Shown here piece by piece: positions 8,853 through 17,292 of a stretch of 64,000 nucleotides of DNA. The translations under genes were made by a program, and so were the position numbers. How positions within the stretch are numbered: position 1 is the stretch's first letter; each line of letters opens with the position of its first letter. This stretch comes from Psychroflexus gondwanensis ACAM 44. Lineage in GTDB: Bacteria > Bacteroidota > Bacteroidia > Flavobacteriales > Flavobacteriaceae. The stretch lies in NCBI RefSeq assembly GCF_000355905.1, contig NZ_APLF01000018.1, forward strand, positions 56,615-120,614, in the 5' to 3' direction. Under the pieces are notes generated by a model that saw nothing but the letters and a program-made list of their open reading frames with translations, did not search any database and was not told the DNA's origin.

Positions 8853-11099
8853 TTAAAACCAGTATCCAATACTTACAAACCATTGACTTTCATTTGTTTC
8901 TGGAGAATAGGTATATTTTAAATCGACAGGTCCTAAAATGGTTTGCGATCCAAATCCAATTCCATACCCAGAAAAATCTGGAGCACTTAACCAGTTTCCA
9001 GAGGATAACAGATCATCTTCTACGTTGGCATAGTTTGCGGTAAAGAGGAGGTGATTTCTTTTGTAAAAATTATAATCAATCTGCAAAATTCCTTTGATAT
9101 ATGAGTTGGCAGATAGCGTAAAAAAGTCGTAGCCTAAAAAGTGTTTGAAATTATTGATGGGCTCATTTCCAAAACCACCAAGGAAAAAATTTAAGCCAGC
9201 TAAGTCTTCATTTCCGGTTCTAAACCCAAGCTCGGAGCCTATATAGCCCGAGACTCTGTTGAAGAGGGGCTGGGCATAACCCGCTTCACCTTTGGCGATG
9301 GCAAACTCAGAATAATTATCGAAAACAGGGAAATATACATTCACTTGACCAGTTAACAAATGCCCAGAACTAGGGTAAAATTTATCGTTCATAGTATCAA
9401 ATTTCACGTAGCCATAAGTGCTAAACAAGTTGTTTTTTTCTATAATAGTTAATGCCTCGCTTATTTCTGGATCTTGTATAAAGGTTTCTGTAGTGGCCTC
9501 GAGAAACTTATACTCTGCTCCAACACCAAATTTAAAATCTTGGGTTAAGAATGTTTCCGCAAAAATACGATTGGTAAAATCCTTGTTTTTTAAACGAACT
9601 TGGTTCAAATTCAAAGGATTTTCTGTTCCTACATTCTGCTGTATAAATTCAAAGTTAACATCATCATCAAATTGATTATATCGTGAAGAAACACCGATGC
9701 TCCAATACCGCCCTTTATCGATATAATAATCAAAATTATAACGAAGATTATCACCGATAATGAGGTCTAGAGAAATAATATCGTTGGTGAGAAAGAAACT
9801 CTTTTTGGTAAGATTAGCTAGAAAACTGGTTTTATAAAGTTGGTCGTAATGAATTCCAAACCTTAACTGAGTGTTTTGTTCACTTTCATAAATTTTCAAT
9901 CTCAAGTCTTTAAACTCTCCATTTTGAATAAGCTCGTAGTTAATTTTATTAAAACTCCCCGTAGCGGTTAAATTATTGAGACCTGCATTTAGCTTTTTAA
10001 AACTTGTTTTTTCGAAAGTATTTACTTTCAATTTACCTCTGATGTAGTTTCTTGGAAACTTATTATTGCCAACAATATCTATGTTTCCAATAGCAAGGCT
10101 ATCATTAAGCTGGATGGGCTGTCGCGGGGTATTACCTTTATTCTGAGCCTGTGCTATTAATTTGAGAGGGCTTATTTTTTTTCTAGCAGCCAGCTCCCCA
10201 TTGTTTATAATTTTTTCTCCTTGATCAAACGATAGGACCGAAAAATTATCGATGTTGGGATGTATATAAAGATCAGTTTTAAGGCTTTTTTCTTCGGCAT
10301 CTCTTATGGTTCTAAAGTTATTGACCTGAGTAAGAATTTCAAAACCGCTTTTTAGGTTTTCCTTAGTGCGCAAGTTATCTTGCACATCTACTCCTATAAT
10401 AATATCCATTCCCTTAGCACGAACTTCTTCAACAGGAAAATTATTTATCACTCCGCCATCGGTCAACATTATACCATCTATAAAAACAGGACTAAATAGT
10501 GTAGGAATTGCTCCACTTGCAGAGAGTGACGTCGCAAGGTCTCCCTCTTCAATAAGCACCTGCTCTCCAGTTTCTACATTGGTAGCTATACAAAAGAAAG
10601 GAATTGGAAGCTCACTAAAATCGGTCTCCTCCACATGAGATAAAAGCTGTGCGTAGAGGTTGTAGATATTTTGGCCTTTGGATAAGCCTGAAGGTAAATT
10701 AACTTGAAAATCATCGAAAGGAAGTTTAAGCACATAACGCTCGGCCTCTTTCCTTTCATAAAAACTTCTAGCTTGCCTAGGTAAGTTATCTTGAATTAAA
10801 GCTCCAAAATCTGTAATTTTAAAAATAGAATCCAATTGTCTAGTGGTATAGCCAGAAGCATACAAACCACCAATTATGGCTCCCATGCTCGAGCCTCCTA
10901 TATAATCTATACGAATACCCGCTTCTTCAATCACTTTTAGAACACCAATATGTGCTAAGCCCTTTGCTCCACCACCACTCAGCACTAAGCCTACCTTCAA
11001 GTCTTTATGGAGCTGCTTAAGACTATCCAGCCTGGATAAGTCTATATCTTGCCCAAAAACAAAGACAGGGAATAGGAAAAAAAGAAGTTTAAGTTTCAT
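8853..11099 (-). CDS. Patatin-like phospholipase fused to an outer-membrane beta-barrel (PlpD/type Vd-like)
   Basis: A 748-residue protein with a signal peptide (1-16, cut near VFGQ). The patatin hydrolase domain carries the oxyanion motif SGGGAKG (41-47), the nucleophile in GGSSMG (Ser71) and the catalytic Asp214 in TDGG. After residue 340 comes a POTRA-like segment (GNIDIVGNNKFPRNYIRGKL) and then a C-terminal 16-strand-type barrel ending in the aromatic VSIGYWF. This layout is that of two-partner-like type Vd autotransporters such as PlpD, in which the barrel takes the lipase to the surface. Many Bacteroidota homologues keep the patatin domain attached. The start overlaps the 3' end of uvrC by 11 bp, so the two are probably co-transcribed. 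The lipid substrate is not known. Confidence 0.9.
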   Translation of the reverse strand: MKLKLLFFLFPVFVFGQDIDLSRLDSLKQLHKDLKVGLVLSGGGAKGLAHIGVLKVIEEAGIRIDYIGGSSMGAIIGGLYASGYTTRQLDSIFKITDFGALIQDNLPRQARSFYERKEAERYVLKLPFDDFQVNLPSGLSKGQNIYNLYAQLLSHVEETDFSELPIPFFCIATNVETGEQVLIEEGDLATSLSASGAIPTLFSPVFIDGIMLTDGGVINNFPVEEVRAKGMDIIIGVDVQDNLRTKENLKSGFEILTQVNNFRTIRDAEEKSLKTDLYIHPNIDNFSVLSFDQGEKIINNGELAARKKISPLKLIAQAQNKGNTPRQPIQLNDSLAIGNIDIVGNNKFPRNYIRGKLKVNTFEKTSFKKLNAGLNNLTATGSFNKINYELIQNGEFKDLRLKIYESEQNTQLRFGIHYDQLYKTSFLANLTKKSFFLTNDIISLDLIIGDNLRYNFDYYIDKGRYWSIGVSSRYNQFDDDVNFEFIQQNVGTENPLNLNQVRLKNKDFTNRIFAETFLTQDFKFGVGAEYKFLEATTETFIQDPEISEALTIIEKNNLFSTYGYVKFDTMNDKFYPSSGHLLTGQVNVYFPVFDNYSEFAIAKGEAGYAQPLFNRVSGYIGSELGFRTGNEDLAGLNFFLGGFGNEPINNFKHFLGYDFFTLSANSYIKGILQIDYNFYKRNHLLFTANYANVEDDLLSSGNWLSAPDFSGYGIGFGSQTILGPVDLKYTYSPETNESQWFVSIGYWF

Positions 11100-12891
11100 T
11101 TTGAGTATGGTAATGTGAGTAAATAATATTTGCTTTAGAGCTTCCTATGACATCTTCAAGCTCTTTCAGGCTTGCTTTTTTTACCTTAGTAATGGATCTA
11201 AAATTTTGCAAAAGCTCTATGGATGTTTTTTCTCCAATTCCTGTGATTTCTTCCAATTCTGTGCCAATGGCACTTTTACTTCGTTTATTTCTATGAAAGG
11301 TGATACCAAACCGGTGGGCCTCATTTCTCAACTGCTGGATAATCTTTAAAGTTTCCGTCTTTTTGTCTAGGTATAATGGGTATTGATCTCCAGGGTAAAA
11401 TAACTCTTCTAGACGTTTTGCAATCCCTATAATTGGGATTTTACCTCGTAATCCCAATCGTTCCAAAGCAGTTACCCCAGAGGAGAGTTGGCCTTTTCCT
11501 CCGTCTACAATAACCAGCTGAGGTAAAGGTTCATCTTCTTCTAGCAATCGTCTATAGCGTCTGTAAACGACTTCCTCCATGGAAGCAAAATCGTCTGGCC
11601 CCACCACAGTTTTTATATTGAATTTTCTATAGTCTTTTTTACTGGGTTTTCCGTTTTTGAAGACTACACAGGCCGCAACAGGATTGGAGCCTTGTATGTT
11701 TGAGTTATCAAAACACTCAATATGCCTTGGTTCTTCATGTAACCTTAAATCTTCTTTCATTTGAGCCATCAATCGGTTGGTATGCCGATCTGGATCTACA
11801 ATCTTCATTTGTTTAAAACGCTCCATGCGGAAATATTTGGCATTTCGTGTAGAAAGTTCTACAATTGCCTTTTTATCTCCCAATTTTGGAACCGTGACTC
11901 TTACATATTCTCCTGCTGTGACTTCAAAAGGCACGTATATCTCTGGAGATTTAGAATCAAAGCGTTGTCTGATTTCTGTGATCCCTAACTCTAGAAGCTC
12001 AGCATCACTTTCATCTAACTTCTTTTTCATCTCGATGGTATGCGACCTTACAATGGCTCCATGCGATAATTGCATAAAATTGACATATCCATAACCTTCA
12101 TCACTTACTACAGAAAAGACATCTACATTATTGATTTTTGGGTTAACCACTGTAGATTTAGACTGGTATTTTTCTAGGGTGCTTATTTTCCGCTTTACTT
12201 TTTCAGCTTCTTCAAATCGCATCTCCTCTGCGAGATGACTCATTTGCTCTCTAAAATCTTTGAGAGAATCTTTAAGATTACCTTTTACGATGTTTCGGAT
12301 TGCTTCAATCTGTTTCATGTATTCGCCTTCGTCCTGAAGGTCTTCACAAGGCCCTTTACAATTTCCAAGGTGGTATTCTAAACAGACTTTATACTTGCCG
12401 TTATCGATTTTTGCTTTAGATAAATCATAGTTACAGGTCCTGAGTTGGTAGAGACCCTTAATCAATCCTAAAAGTGTTTTTACAGTTCTTAAACTCGGGT
12501 AAGGTCCGTAATATTCACTTCCATCTTTTATGACTTGCCGCGTTAGAAAAACTCTCGGGAAGCGTTCATTTTTAATACACAGCCAAGGATAGGTTTTATC
12601 GTCTCTCAACATAATGTTGAAACGCGGCTGGAGTTTTTTAATCAGGTTATTTTCAAGCAGCAGAGCATCCATTTCAGAATCGACAACGATGTGCTTGATG
12701 TTTTTTATTTTCTTAACCATCACCCCAATGCGATGGCTGTCATGTTGTTTGTTGAAGTAAGAAGAGACTCTTTTTTTAAGGTTTTTGGCTTTCCCTACGT
12801 ATAAAATCCTATCGTCTTTGTCGTAATATTGATAAACCCCAGGACTTTCTGGAAGCGTTTTTACCTGTATGTCGAGATCTGTAGATTCCAT
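11089..12891 (-). CDS. uvrC: UvrABC excinuclease subunit C
   Basis: A 600-residue dual-incision nuclease of nucleotide excision repair. The start is ATG 12891; a TTG at 12909 would add only six residues. The N-terminal GIY-YIG domain (PGVYQYYDKDDRILYVGKAK, about 19-38) makes the 3' incision. A cysteine cluster (CLEYHLGNCKGPC) and a UVR domain (about 205-240) for UvrB contact follow. The RNase H-like domain with CFDNSNIQGSNP and VIVDGGKGQLSSG makes the 5' incision, and helix-hairpin-helix motifs end the protein (ITGIGEKTSIELL). All parts and the usual length are present. It lies directly upstream of the patatin-barrel gene. Confidence 0.97.
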   Translation of the reverse strand: MESTDLDIQVKTLPESPGVYQYYDKDDRILYVGKAKNLKKRVSSYFNKQHDSHRIGVMVKKIKNIKHIVVDSEMDALLLENNLIKKLQPRFNIMLRDDKTYPWLCIKNERFPRVFLTRQVIKDGSEYYGPYPSLRTVKTLLGLIKGLYQLRTCNYDLSKAKIDNGKYKVCLEYHLGNCKGPCEDLQDEGEYMKQIEAIRNIVKGNLKDSLKDFREQMSHLAEEMRFEEAEKVKRKISTLEKYQSKSTVVNPKINNVDVFSVVSDEGYGYVNFMQLSHGAIVRSHTIEMKKKLDESDAELLELGITEIRQRFDSKSPEIYVPFEVTAGEYVRVTVPKLGDKKAIVELSTRNAKYFRMERFKQMKIVDPDRHTNRLMAQMKEDLRLHEEPRHIECFDNSNIQGSNPVAACVVFKNGKPSKKDYRKFNIKTVVGPDDFASMEEVVYRRYRRLLEEDEPLPQLVIVDGGKGQLSSGVTALERLGLRGKIPIIGIAKRLEELFYPGDQYPLYLDKKTETLKIIQQLRNEAHRFGITFHRNKRSKSAIGTELEEITGIGEKTSIELLQNFRSITKVKKASLKELEDVIGSSKANIIYSHYHTQNET

Positions 12892-13055
12892 AATTTGTGT
12901 TGACTGCAAAGTTAAGTTTTATCCATGAGGTTGGATAAGAGTTTATAAAAATGAAAAGTTATTTTGATGTAGTAACTAATCATGGATTATTTATAAATTC
13001 GATGAAGCTTAATGAATAATACCAAACTAGATGATTATACTTTACTCAAGCAAAA

Positions 13056-13928
13056 ATGAAATTCAGTTGTTTAAATTATAGGTTAATTTTAGTTGTGGTA
13101 TTATTCTTTTGTAGTGCGACTCACTATGGTCAATCCAACGATAGGGAAATGGCCTTATATAACGTTGGTTTTGCATCTGTCTTTAGTGGAGTAGGAGCAC
13201 TTATTAATAAGAAACCAGATGAAAAGTGGCATAAGGTGTTATTAAAAGGTATCGCTCAAGGAGCGGCTGGAGGTTATTTAATTTTTGAAAGCAAACGACT
13301 TATAGGAAAAATTGAATCTAAGCGTGCCTGGGAATACAGCTGGTACGCAAAGTTTGTTAATTCAGCGGGGACTTCTATTGTTGAAAATGCCGCTTCCAAC
13401 CGTAACTTTTATGATTTATGGCACTTCAATATTGGCTTTAATCGCTTGGAGCTAGATACTCGAGACCAACTAAAATTGAAGTATAAGCTTATGCCACTAT
13501 CATTTATTGCTACAACGTACTCTTTGGTTAACCATGATTTTGAATTTGAACGAACCTTACAATCAGGTGAACTTGTCTTTTCTGGTAATACCATTAAAGA
13601 TTATAATGCTAGTGGAACTGCTATAGCAAATGTTGTTGTTCTCGATAAAACAGAAATGGATAATTATGCTTTTCTATCTCATGAGTTTATACATGTTTAC
13701 CAATATTATGATTTTAATGTATTTAATACCTACTTGAATAAACCACTTCAAAACTTAAAGGTGAATTCTAATATTTTTGATAGAGTATCCAATCACTTAT
13801 ATTATGATTTGCAAGGATTAATTTTTTATCCATTATATTTCTCACAAATTCAAAACATTGATTGTCATTACGATAATTTCTTTGAGAATGAGGCGGGCTA
13901 TTATTCCAATACGATTTTTTGTAATTAG
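13056..13928 (+). CDS. Secreted protein with an HExxH-like motif, function unknown
   Basis: 290 residues with a signal peptide (MKFSCLNYRLILVVVLFFCSATHYGQS). A Gly/Ala-rich stretch near 40-75 (VGFASVFSGVGALI, GIAQGAAGGYL) could insert in or associate with a membrane. The notable motif is HEFIHVYQYY starting at His209, which fits the HExxH zinc-metallopeptidase signature. A glutamate-rich segment near the C-terminus (FFENEAGYYS) could supply a third ligand. I do not recognise the family. The gene stands alone between divergent uvrC and the toxin-antitoxin operon. Peptidase activity is only a possibility suggested by the motif. Confidence 0.7.
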   Translation: MKFSCLNYRLILVVVLFFCSATHYGQSNDREMALYNVGFASVFSGVGALINKKPDEKWHKVLLKGIAQGAAGGYLIFESKRLIGKIESKRAWEYSWYAKFVNSAGTSIVENAASNRNFYDLWHFNIGFNRLELDTRDQLKLKYKLMPLSFIATTYSLVNHDFEFERTLQSGELVFSGNTIKDYNASGTAIANVVVLDKTEMDNYAFLSHEFIHVYQYYDFNVFNTYLNKPLQNLKVNSNIFDRVSNHLYYDLQGLIFYPLYFSQIQNIDCHYDNFFENEAGYYSNTIFCN

Positions 13929-13949
13929 ACAATTACAATCATTAATAAA

Positions 13950-13973
13950 AAAAGTACGAATATGAGTACTTTT
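13950..13973. promoter_or_regulatory. Inverted repeat, probable YefM operator
   Basis: Perfect 8-bp arms AAAAGTAC / GTACTTTT are separated by 8 bp and lie 16 bp before the antitoxin ATG. Known YefM operators contain paired hexamers with a GTAC core, so autoregulation by YefM-YoeB is a reasonable reading. Confidence 0.55.
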
Positions 13974-13976
13974 GTT

Positions 13977-13984
13977 TATCTTTG
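13977..13984 (+). promoter_or_regulatory. -7 promoter element (TATCTTTG) of the toxin-antitoxin operon
   Basis: TATCTTTG matches the Bacteroidota -7 consensus TAnnTTTG. It ends only 4 bp before the ATG at 13989, so transcription would begin at or near the start codon and give a leaderless or nearly leaderless mRNA. I see no good -33 TTTG at the expected distance. Confidence 0.4.
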
Positions 13985-13988
13985 TGAT

Positions 13989-14237
13989 ATGGAGATAGTT
14001 AACTACACAAACTTTCGTTCTAATCTTAAGCATTGGTTTGACAAGGTCATTGATGATGTGAGTGATGTTGTTATTAAGCGTAAAAACGGTAAAGATTTAG
14101 TTCTAATATCTTTAGACGAGTACAACTCACTTAAGGAGACGACCTATTTATTAAGTGGCAAGAACAGAGATGTCTTACTTGACTCAGTAAAGGAATTAGA
14201 AGAGGGTAGAGGCAAAATCAAAGACCTTATTGAGTAA
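13989..14237 (+). CDS. yefM: YefM/Phd-family antitoxin
   Basis: 82 residues. The frame can be opened nine codons earlier, but the ATG at 13989 gives the family start MEIVNYTNFRSNLKHWFDKV, so I use it. The N-terminal half is the Phd/YefM DNA-binding dimer fold with the conserved VVIKRKNGKDLVLISLDEYNSL segment. The acidic C-terminal tail (about 50-82, KELEEGRGKIKDLIE) is the part that wraps and inhibits YoeB in this family. Stop and toxin start share one base (TAATG), the standard arrangement for coupled synthesis. An inverted repeat with GTAC cores just upstream probably serves as its operator. Confidence 0.93.
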   Translation: MEIVNYTNFRSNLKHWFDKVIDDVSDVVIKRKNGKDLVLISLDEYNSLKETTYLLSGKNRDVLLDSVKELEEGRGKIKDLIE

Positions 14238-14491
14238 TGAATATAGTTTGGTCGGCCAAATCATGGGATGATTATTTGTATTGGCAAAAAGTCGACAAGA
14301 AACTATTAAAGAGAGTCAATGTGCTTATCAAAAGTTGTATTAGAACTCCTTTTGAGGGTATTGGAAAACCTGAAGCTCTTAAAGGAGATTTGCAAGGTTA
14401 TTGGTCGAGGAGAATCACTTCAGAACACCGACTGGTCTACAAATATGAAAATGATCAATTATGGATTGCTGCCTGCCGTTACCATTACTAA
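14237..14491 (+). CDS. yoeB: YoeB/Txe-family toxin (ribosome-dependent mRNA interferase)
   Basis: 84 residues, the exact family length. The catalytic residues of E. coli YoeB fall at identical positions: Glu46 (GKPEAL), Arg65 (SEHRLVY) and His83 with the terminal Tyr84 (CRYHY). YoeB cleaves mRNA in the ribosomal A site during stress and is neutralised by the upstream YefM antitoxin. The toxin looks intact. It ends 8 bp from the convergent alr gene. Confidence 0.96.
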   Translation: MNIVWSAKSWDDYLYWQKVDKKLLKRVNVLIKSCIRTPFEGIGKPEALKGDLQGYWSRRITSEHRLVYKYENDQLWIAACRYHY

Positions 14492-14499
14492 AATAAGAT

Positions 14500-15603
14500 C
14501 TATACCAAAACTCTAGTCACTCGTTGCGAAATTCTGGTGATAACTTCGTAAGGAATCGTTTGTTGTTCTATATCGAAGTCTAGAACCGTGTGATTTTTTC
14601 CGAAGATCTCTACTTCGTCACCTTCTTCACAGTCTATTCCTGTGACATCTAGCATTAAAGTGTCCATACAAATGTTACCAATGATAGGCGCTTTTTGGTG
14701 ATTTACTAAGACTTGTGCTTTTCCATTCCCAAAATTTCTGGAAATACCATCGGCATAGCCTAGAGGTAGTGTTGCGATTTTAGTCTCGCGCTCAGCTTTA
14801 AACTTACGTTCATAACCCACGCTATCTCCTTTTTGGATTGTTCTTAATTGAGCAATGACAGTTTTGAGACTTGCGACTGCTTTCAGCATCTTATGCTCTT
14901 TGGGATTGTTGCCATAGCCATAAAGAGCAATGCCGGCTCTTACCATGTCGTATTCTGCCTCAGGATAATTTAAAATGCCACTAGAGTTGCAAATATGACT
15001 TTCGAAAGTGTAGGGCAAGTGGTTTTCAAAAAATTGTCTGGCCTGTTTAAATTTTGAAATTTGTCCTTTGGTAAATTCAACTTCATCCTTATTTCCCGAG
15101 GCTGCTAGGTGAGAAAATAAGCCTATTATTTTAATTTTTTTATTGGCTTTAAGATGTTGAAGAATTAAATTTAAGTCATCAATTTCAAAACCAAGCCGGT
15201 TAAGCCCTGTATTGATTTTAAGGTGAATGCCAAAAGAATCTATTTCGTGCAGAGCTAGCTCTGCATTAAGTGCTTCTAAAAAACGATGGTTATAAACACT
15301 TGGGGTAAGTTGGAAGTCAATTAGTTTTTGAATTTCTTCCAATTGTGGATAAAACACAAGAATAGGAACTTCAATCCCCGCTTCTCTTAATCGAACACCT
15401 TCTTCGATATAGGCCACAGCAAGATGCTGTACTCCAATTTTAACAAGGTGCTGACCGATAATAATGGAATCTGTTCCGTAAGCAAAAGCTTTGACCACTC
15501 CCATAATTTTGGTTTTTTGGCTCAAGTAACTTTTAAGGAGTTTATAGTTGTCTTCCAAAGCCTGGAGATCAATCTCAAGTCGAGTTTCTAATACTTTGGA
15601 CAT
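14500..15603 (-). CDS. alr: Alanine racemase
   Basis: 367 residues; a PLP enzyme that makes D-alanine for peptidoglycan. The PLP lysine is Lys38 in VVKAFAYG (many orthologues have VKANAYG). The catalytic tyrosine is Tyr264 in SVGYERKF. The TIM-barrel segments SHLAASG, ICNSSG and VRAGIALYGY, and the C-terminal IGNICMDTLMLDVT are all present. The start overlaps the tdk stop by one base, so tdk and alr form an operon. A cytosolic housekeeping gene. Confidence 0.96.
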   Translation of the reverse strand: MSKVLETRLEIDLQALEDNYKLLKSYLSQKTKIMGVVKAFAYGTDSIIIGQHLVKIGVQHLAVAYIEEGVRLREAGIEVPILVFYPQLEEIQKLIDFQLTPSVYNHRFLEALNAELALHEIDSFGIHLKINTGLNRLGFEIDDLNLILQHLKANKKIKIIGLFSHLAASGNKDEVEFTKGQISKFKQARQFFENHLPYTFESHICNSSGILNYPEAEYDMVRAGIALYGYGNNPKEHKMLKAVASLKTVIAQLRTIQKGDSVGYERKFKAERETKIATLPLGYADGISRNFGNGKAQVLVNHQKAPIIGNICMDTLMLDVTGIDCEEGDEVEIFGKNHTVLDFDIEQQTIPYEVITRISQRVTRVLV

Positions 15604-16241
15604 TATTTAGGTTTTTTTGAGGACAGTTCTTCAGAATCTTTGACTTCGATGCGCTTTACTTTTTCTTTGAGCATTGCTTTAAAATAGGCTGCCCTGCTCA
15701 ACGGCTCATATTCATCGGTCTCTCCTAGAAGAACTAGGTCTTCTTTGGACGATTTTCTAAAGCTATACTGAGCCAAATTTCCAGTTCTTGTGCAGACCGC
15801 ATGGACTTTGGTTACATATTCTGCTGTGGCCATCAGATTAGGCATTGGGCCAAAGGGGTTGCCTTTAAAATCCATATCCAATCCAGCGACAATCACCCGC
15901 ACGCCTCTGTTGGCTAAATCGTTGCACACCGAAATGATCTCGTCGTCAAAAAATTGAGCTTCGTCGATACCTACCACATCACAGCCGTCTGCAAGCAATC
16001 GAATATTAGCTGCAGCAGGAACAGGGGTAGAGCGAATAGAATTTTCGTCGTGGGAGACCACTTCAGTATCATCATATCGCCTATCTATTTGAGGTTTAAA
16101 GATTTCTACTTTTTGCTTGGCAAATTTAGCGCGTTTAAGACGTCTTATTAATTCTTCCGTTTTACCAGAAAACATACTCCCACAGATCACCTCGATCCAT
16201 CCAAATTGCTCTTTGTGATTAACGGTATTTTCGAGAAACAT
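15603..16241 (-). CDS. tdk: Thymidine kinase (TK1 type)
   Basis: 212 residues; phosphorylates thymidine to dTMP in salvage. It has the P-loop GSMFSGKT (21-28), the DEAQFFD box with catalytic Glu94, and the lasso region QYSFRKSS. Most type II thymidine kinases bind structural zinc with four cysteines. Here only Cys150 of the first pair (VCTRTG) is visible and the C-terminal pair is absent ([11 protein letters not shown]), so the zinc site is probably lost, as I believe is usual in Bacteroidota. It is the first gene of tdk-alr. Confidence 0.95.
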   Translation of the reverse strand: MFLENTVNHKEQFGWIEVICGSMFSGKTEELIRRLKRAKFAKQKVEIFKPQIDRRYDDTEVVSHDENSIRSTPVPAAANIRLLADGCDVVGIDEAQFFDDEIISVCNDLANRGVRVIVAGLDMDFKGNPFGPMPNLMATAEYVTKVHAVCTRTGNLAQYSFRKSSKEDLVLLGETDEYEPLSRAAYFKAMLKEKVKRIEVKDSEELSSKKPK

Positions 16242-16342
16242 TTTGTAATTTAGAGCGTTAATAATTAAATTCTAGCTTTAGAATATCAAGGCTAAAATTA
16301 GCAAAAATTATAGGGTCTTTAAAAAAGAAAATAAAAAATATT

Positions 16343-17290
16343 ATGAAGAGAGTCTTGGAAGACGAATTGATAAGTTTGGCGGAACGGATATTAAAGCTTA
16401 AAAACCGAGCAGACATTCATCAGTTGAAGAGGGAAACGGCCATTCTGTATGAGAAACTTAGCATTCTAGCATTTGCTGAATTACACTTTGGAGGCCTCAA
16501 ATCTGATGTCTCTAAAACAGAATTTAAGGAAGTTTTTTCTCAACAATTTAGTGATATCGATGAAGATAGTGGGCATTACAAAACGCCTGATGGAATGGAT
16601 TATAACCCCGATCCTATTTCTGAACCTAATACCGAGAAAATTAAAGATATCGTTTCACAAATGCCTCCCGAGTCAGAACAAGTGGACTTACTCTTAGCTG
16701 AATTTGAAAAATTAAGACAACAGCACCAATCCAAAACTAAAACAGCTTCAGAAGAAAAAGAGAAACCCACTGAAGAAGAAACTTCAACTAAAGATTTCGG
16801 AAAACCTAAAGAAAATAACCCAACTGAAGATGATTTCAAAAGTTTTGGAGTTCATTTTGACGATCTCCCAGATTTTGAGCCTAAGCCAAATGATCCAGAA
16901 GAGCCAGCACCAACAGCTACTGAACATAACGAGTTAGAGGACACCTCGCAAACTCATCCCCAAGAGTCATCCCCAAAACCGGAAGCTACTCCACCAGAGG
17001 GGGTTCATTCCAATTTGAACTTTAGTCATAAAGAAAAACGCTCTTTAAACGATAAGTTGAAAAAAGGCATTAAGATAGGTCTTAACGATAGGATAGCCTT
17101 TACCAAACATCTTTTCGGAGGAAGTACCGATGATTATAACCGGGTTCTTTCTCAATTGAACACCATGCAGTCTTTTGAGGAGGTGAGAAATTTCATTCAA
17201 CATCAAATCAAGCCAGATTATAACCACTGGGAAGGTAAGGATGTTTTTGAAGCGAGGTTTATTGAAATTGTGGAACGAAAATTCGAATAA
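16343..17290 (+). CDS. Conserved flavobacterial hypothetical protein with a disordered middle
   Basis: 315 residues without signal peptide or membrane segments. The N-terminal helical part (1-50, LISLAERILKLKNRADIHQL) looks like a coiled coil. Residues about 85-215 are acidic and rich in Pro, Glu, Ser and Thr (TEEETSTKDFGKPKENNPT) and thus probably disordered. A compact C-terminal domain (225-315) contains SLNDKLKKGIKIGLNDRIAF and LFGGSTDDYNRVLSQLN. I do not recognise a named domain; orthologues next to rsmI in related genomes are likely. It precedes rsmI by 2 bp, so the two are co-transcribed. Function unknown. Confidence 0.7.
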   Translation: MKRVLEDELISLAERILKLKNRADIHQLKRETAILYEKLSILAFAELHFGGLKSDVSKTEFKEVFSQQFSDIDEDSGHYKTPDGMDYNPDPISEPNTEKIKDIVSQMPPESEQVDLLLAEFEKLRQQHQSKTKTASEEKEKPTEEETSTKDFGKPKENNPTEDDFKSFGVHFDDLPDFEPKPNDPEEPAPTATEHNELEDTSQTHPQESSPKPEATPPEGVHSNLNFSHKEKRSLNDKLKKGIKIGLNDRIAFTKHLFGGSTDDYNRVLSQLNTMQSFEEVRNFIQHQIKPDYNHWEGKDVFEARFIEIVERKFE

Positions 17291-17292
17291 GA

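Noticed and set aside
13842..14033. Minus-strand 63-codon frame over the toxin-antitoxin promoter
   Set aside because: Overlaps two genes and the operator; no start or family support.
14237..14491. Toxin considered as RelE or HigB
   Set aside because: Exact YoeB length and catalytic positions (Glu46, Arg65, His83) and a YefM-type antitoxin make YoeB clear.
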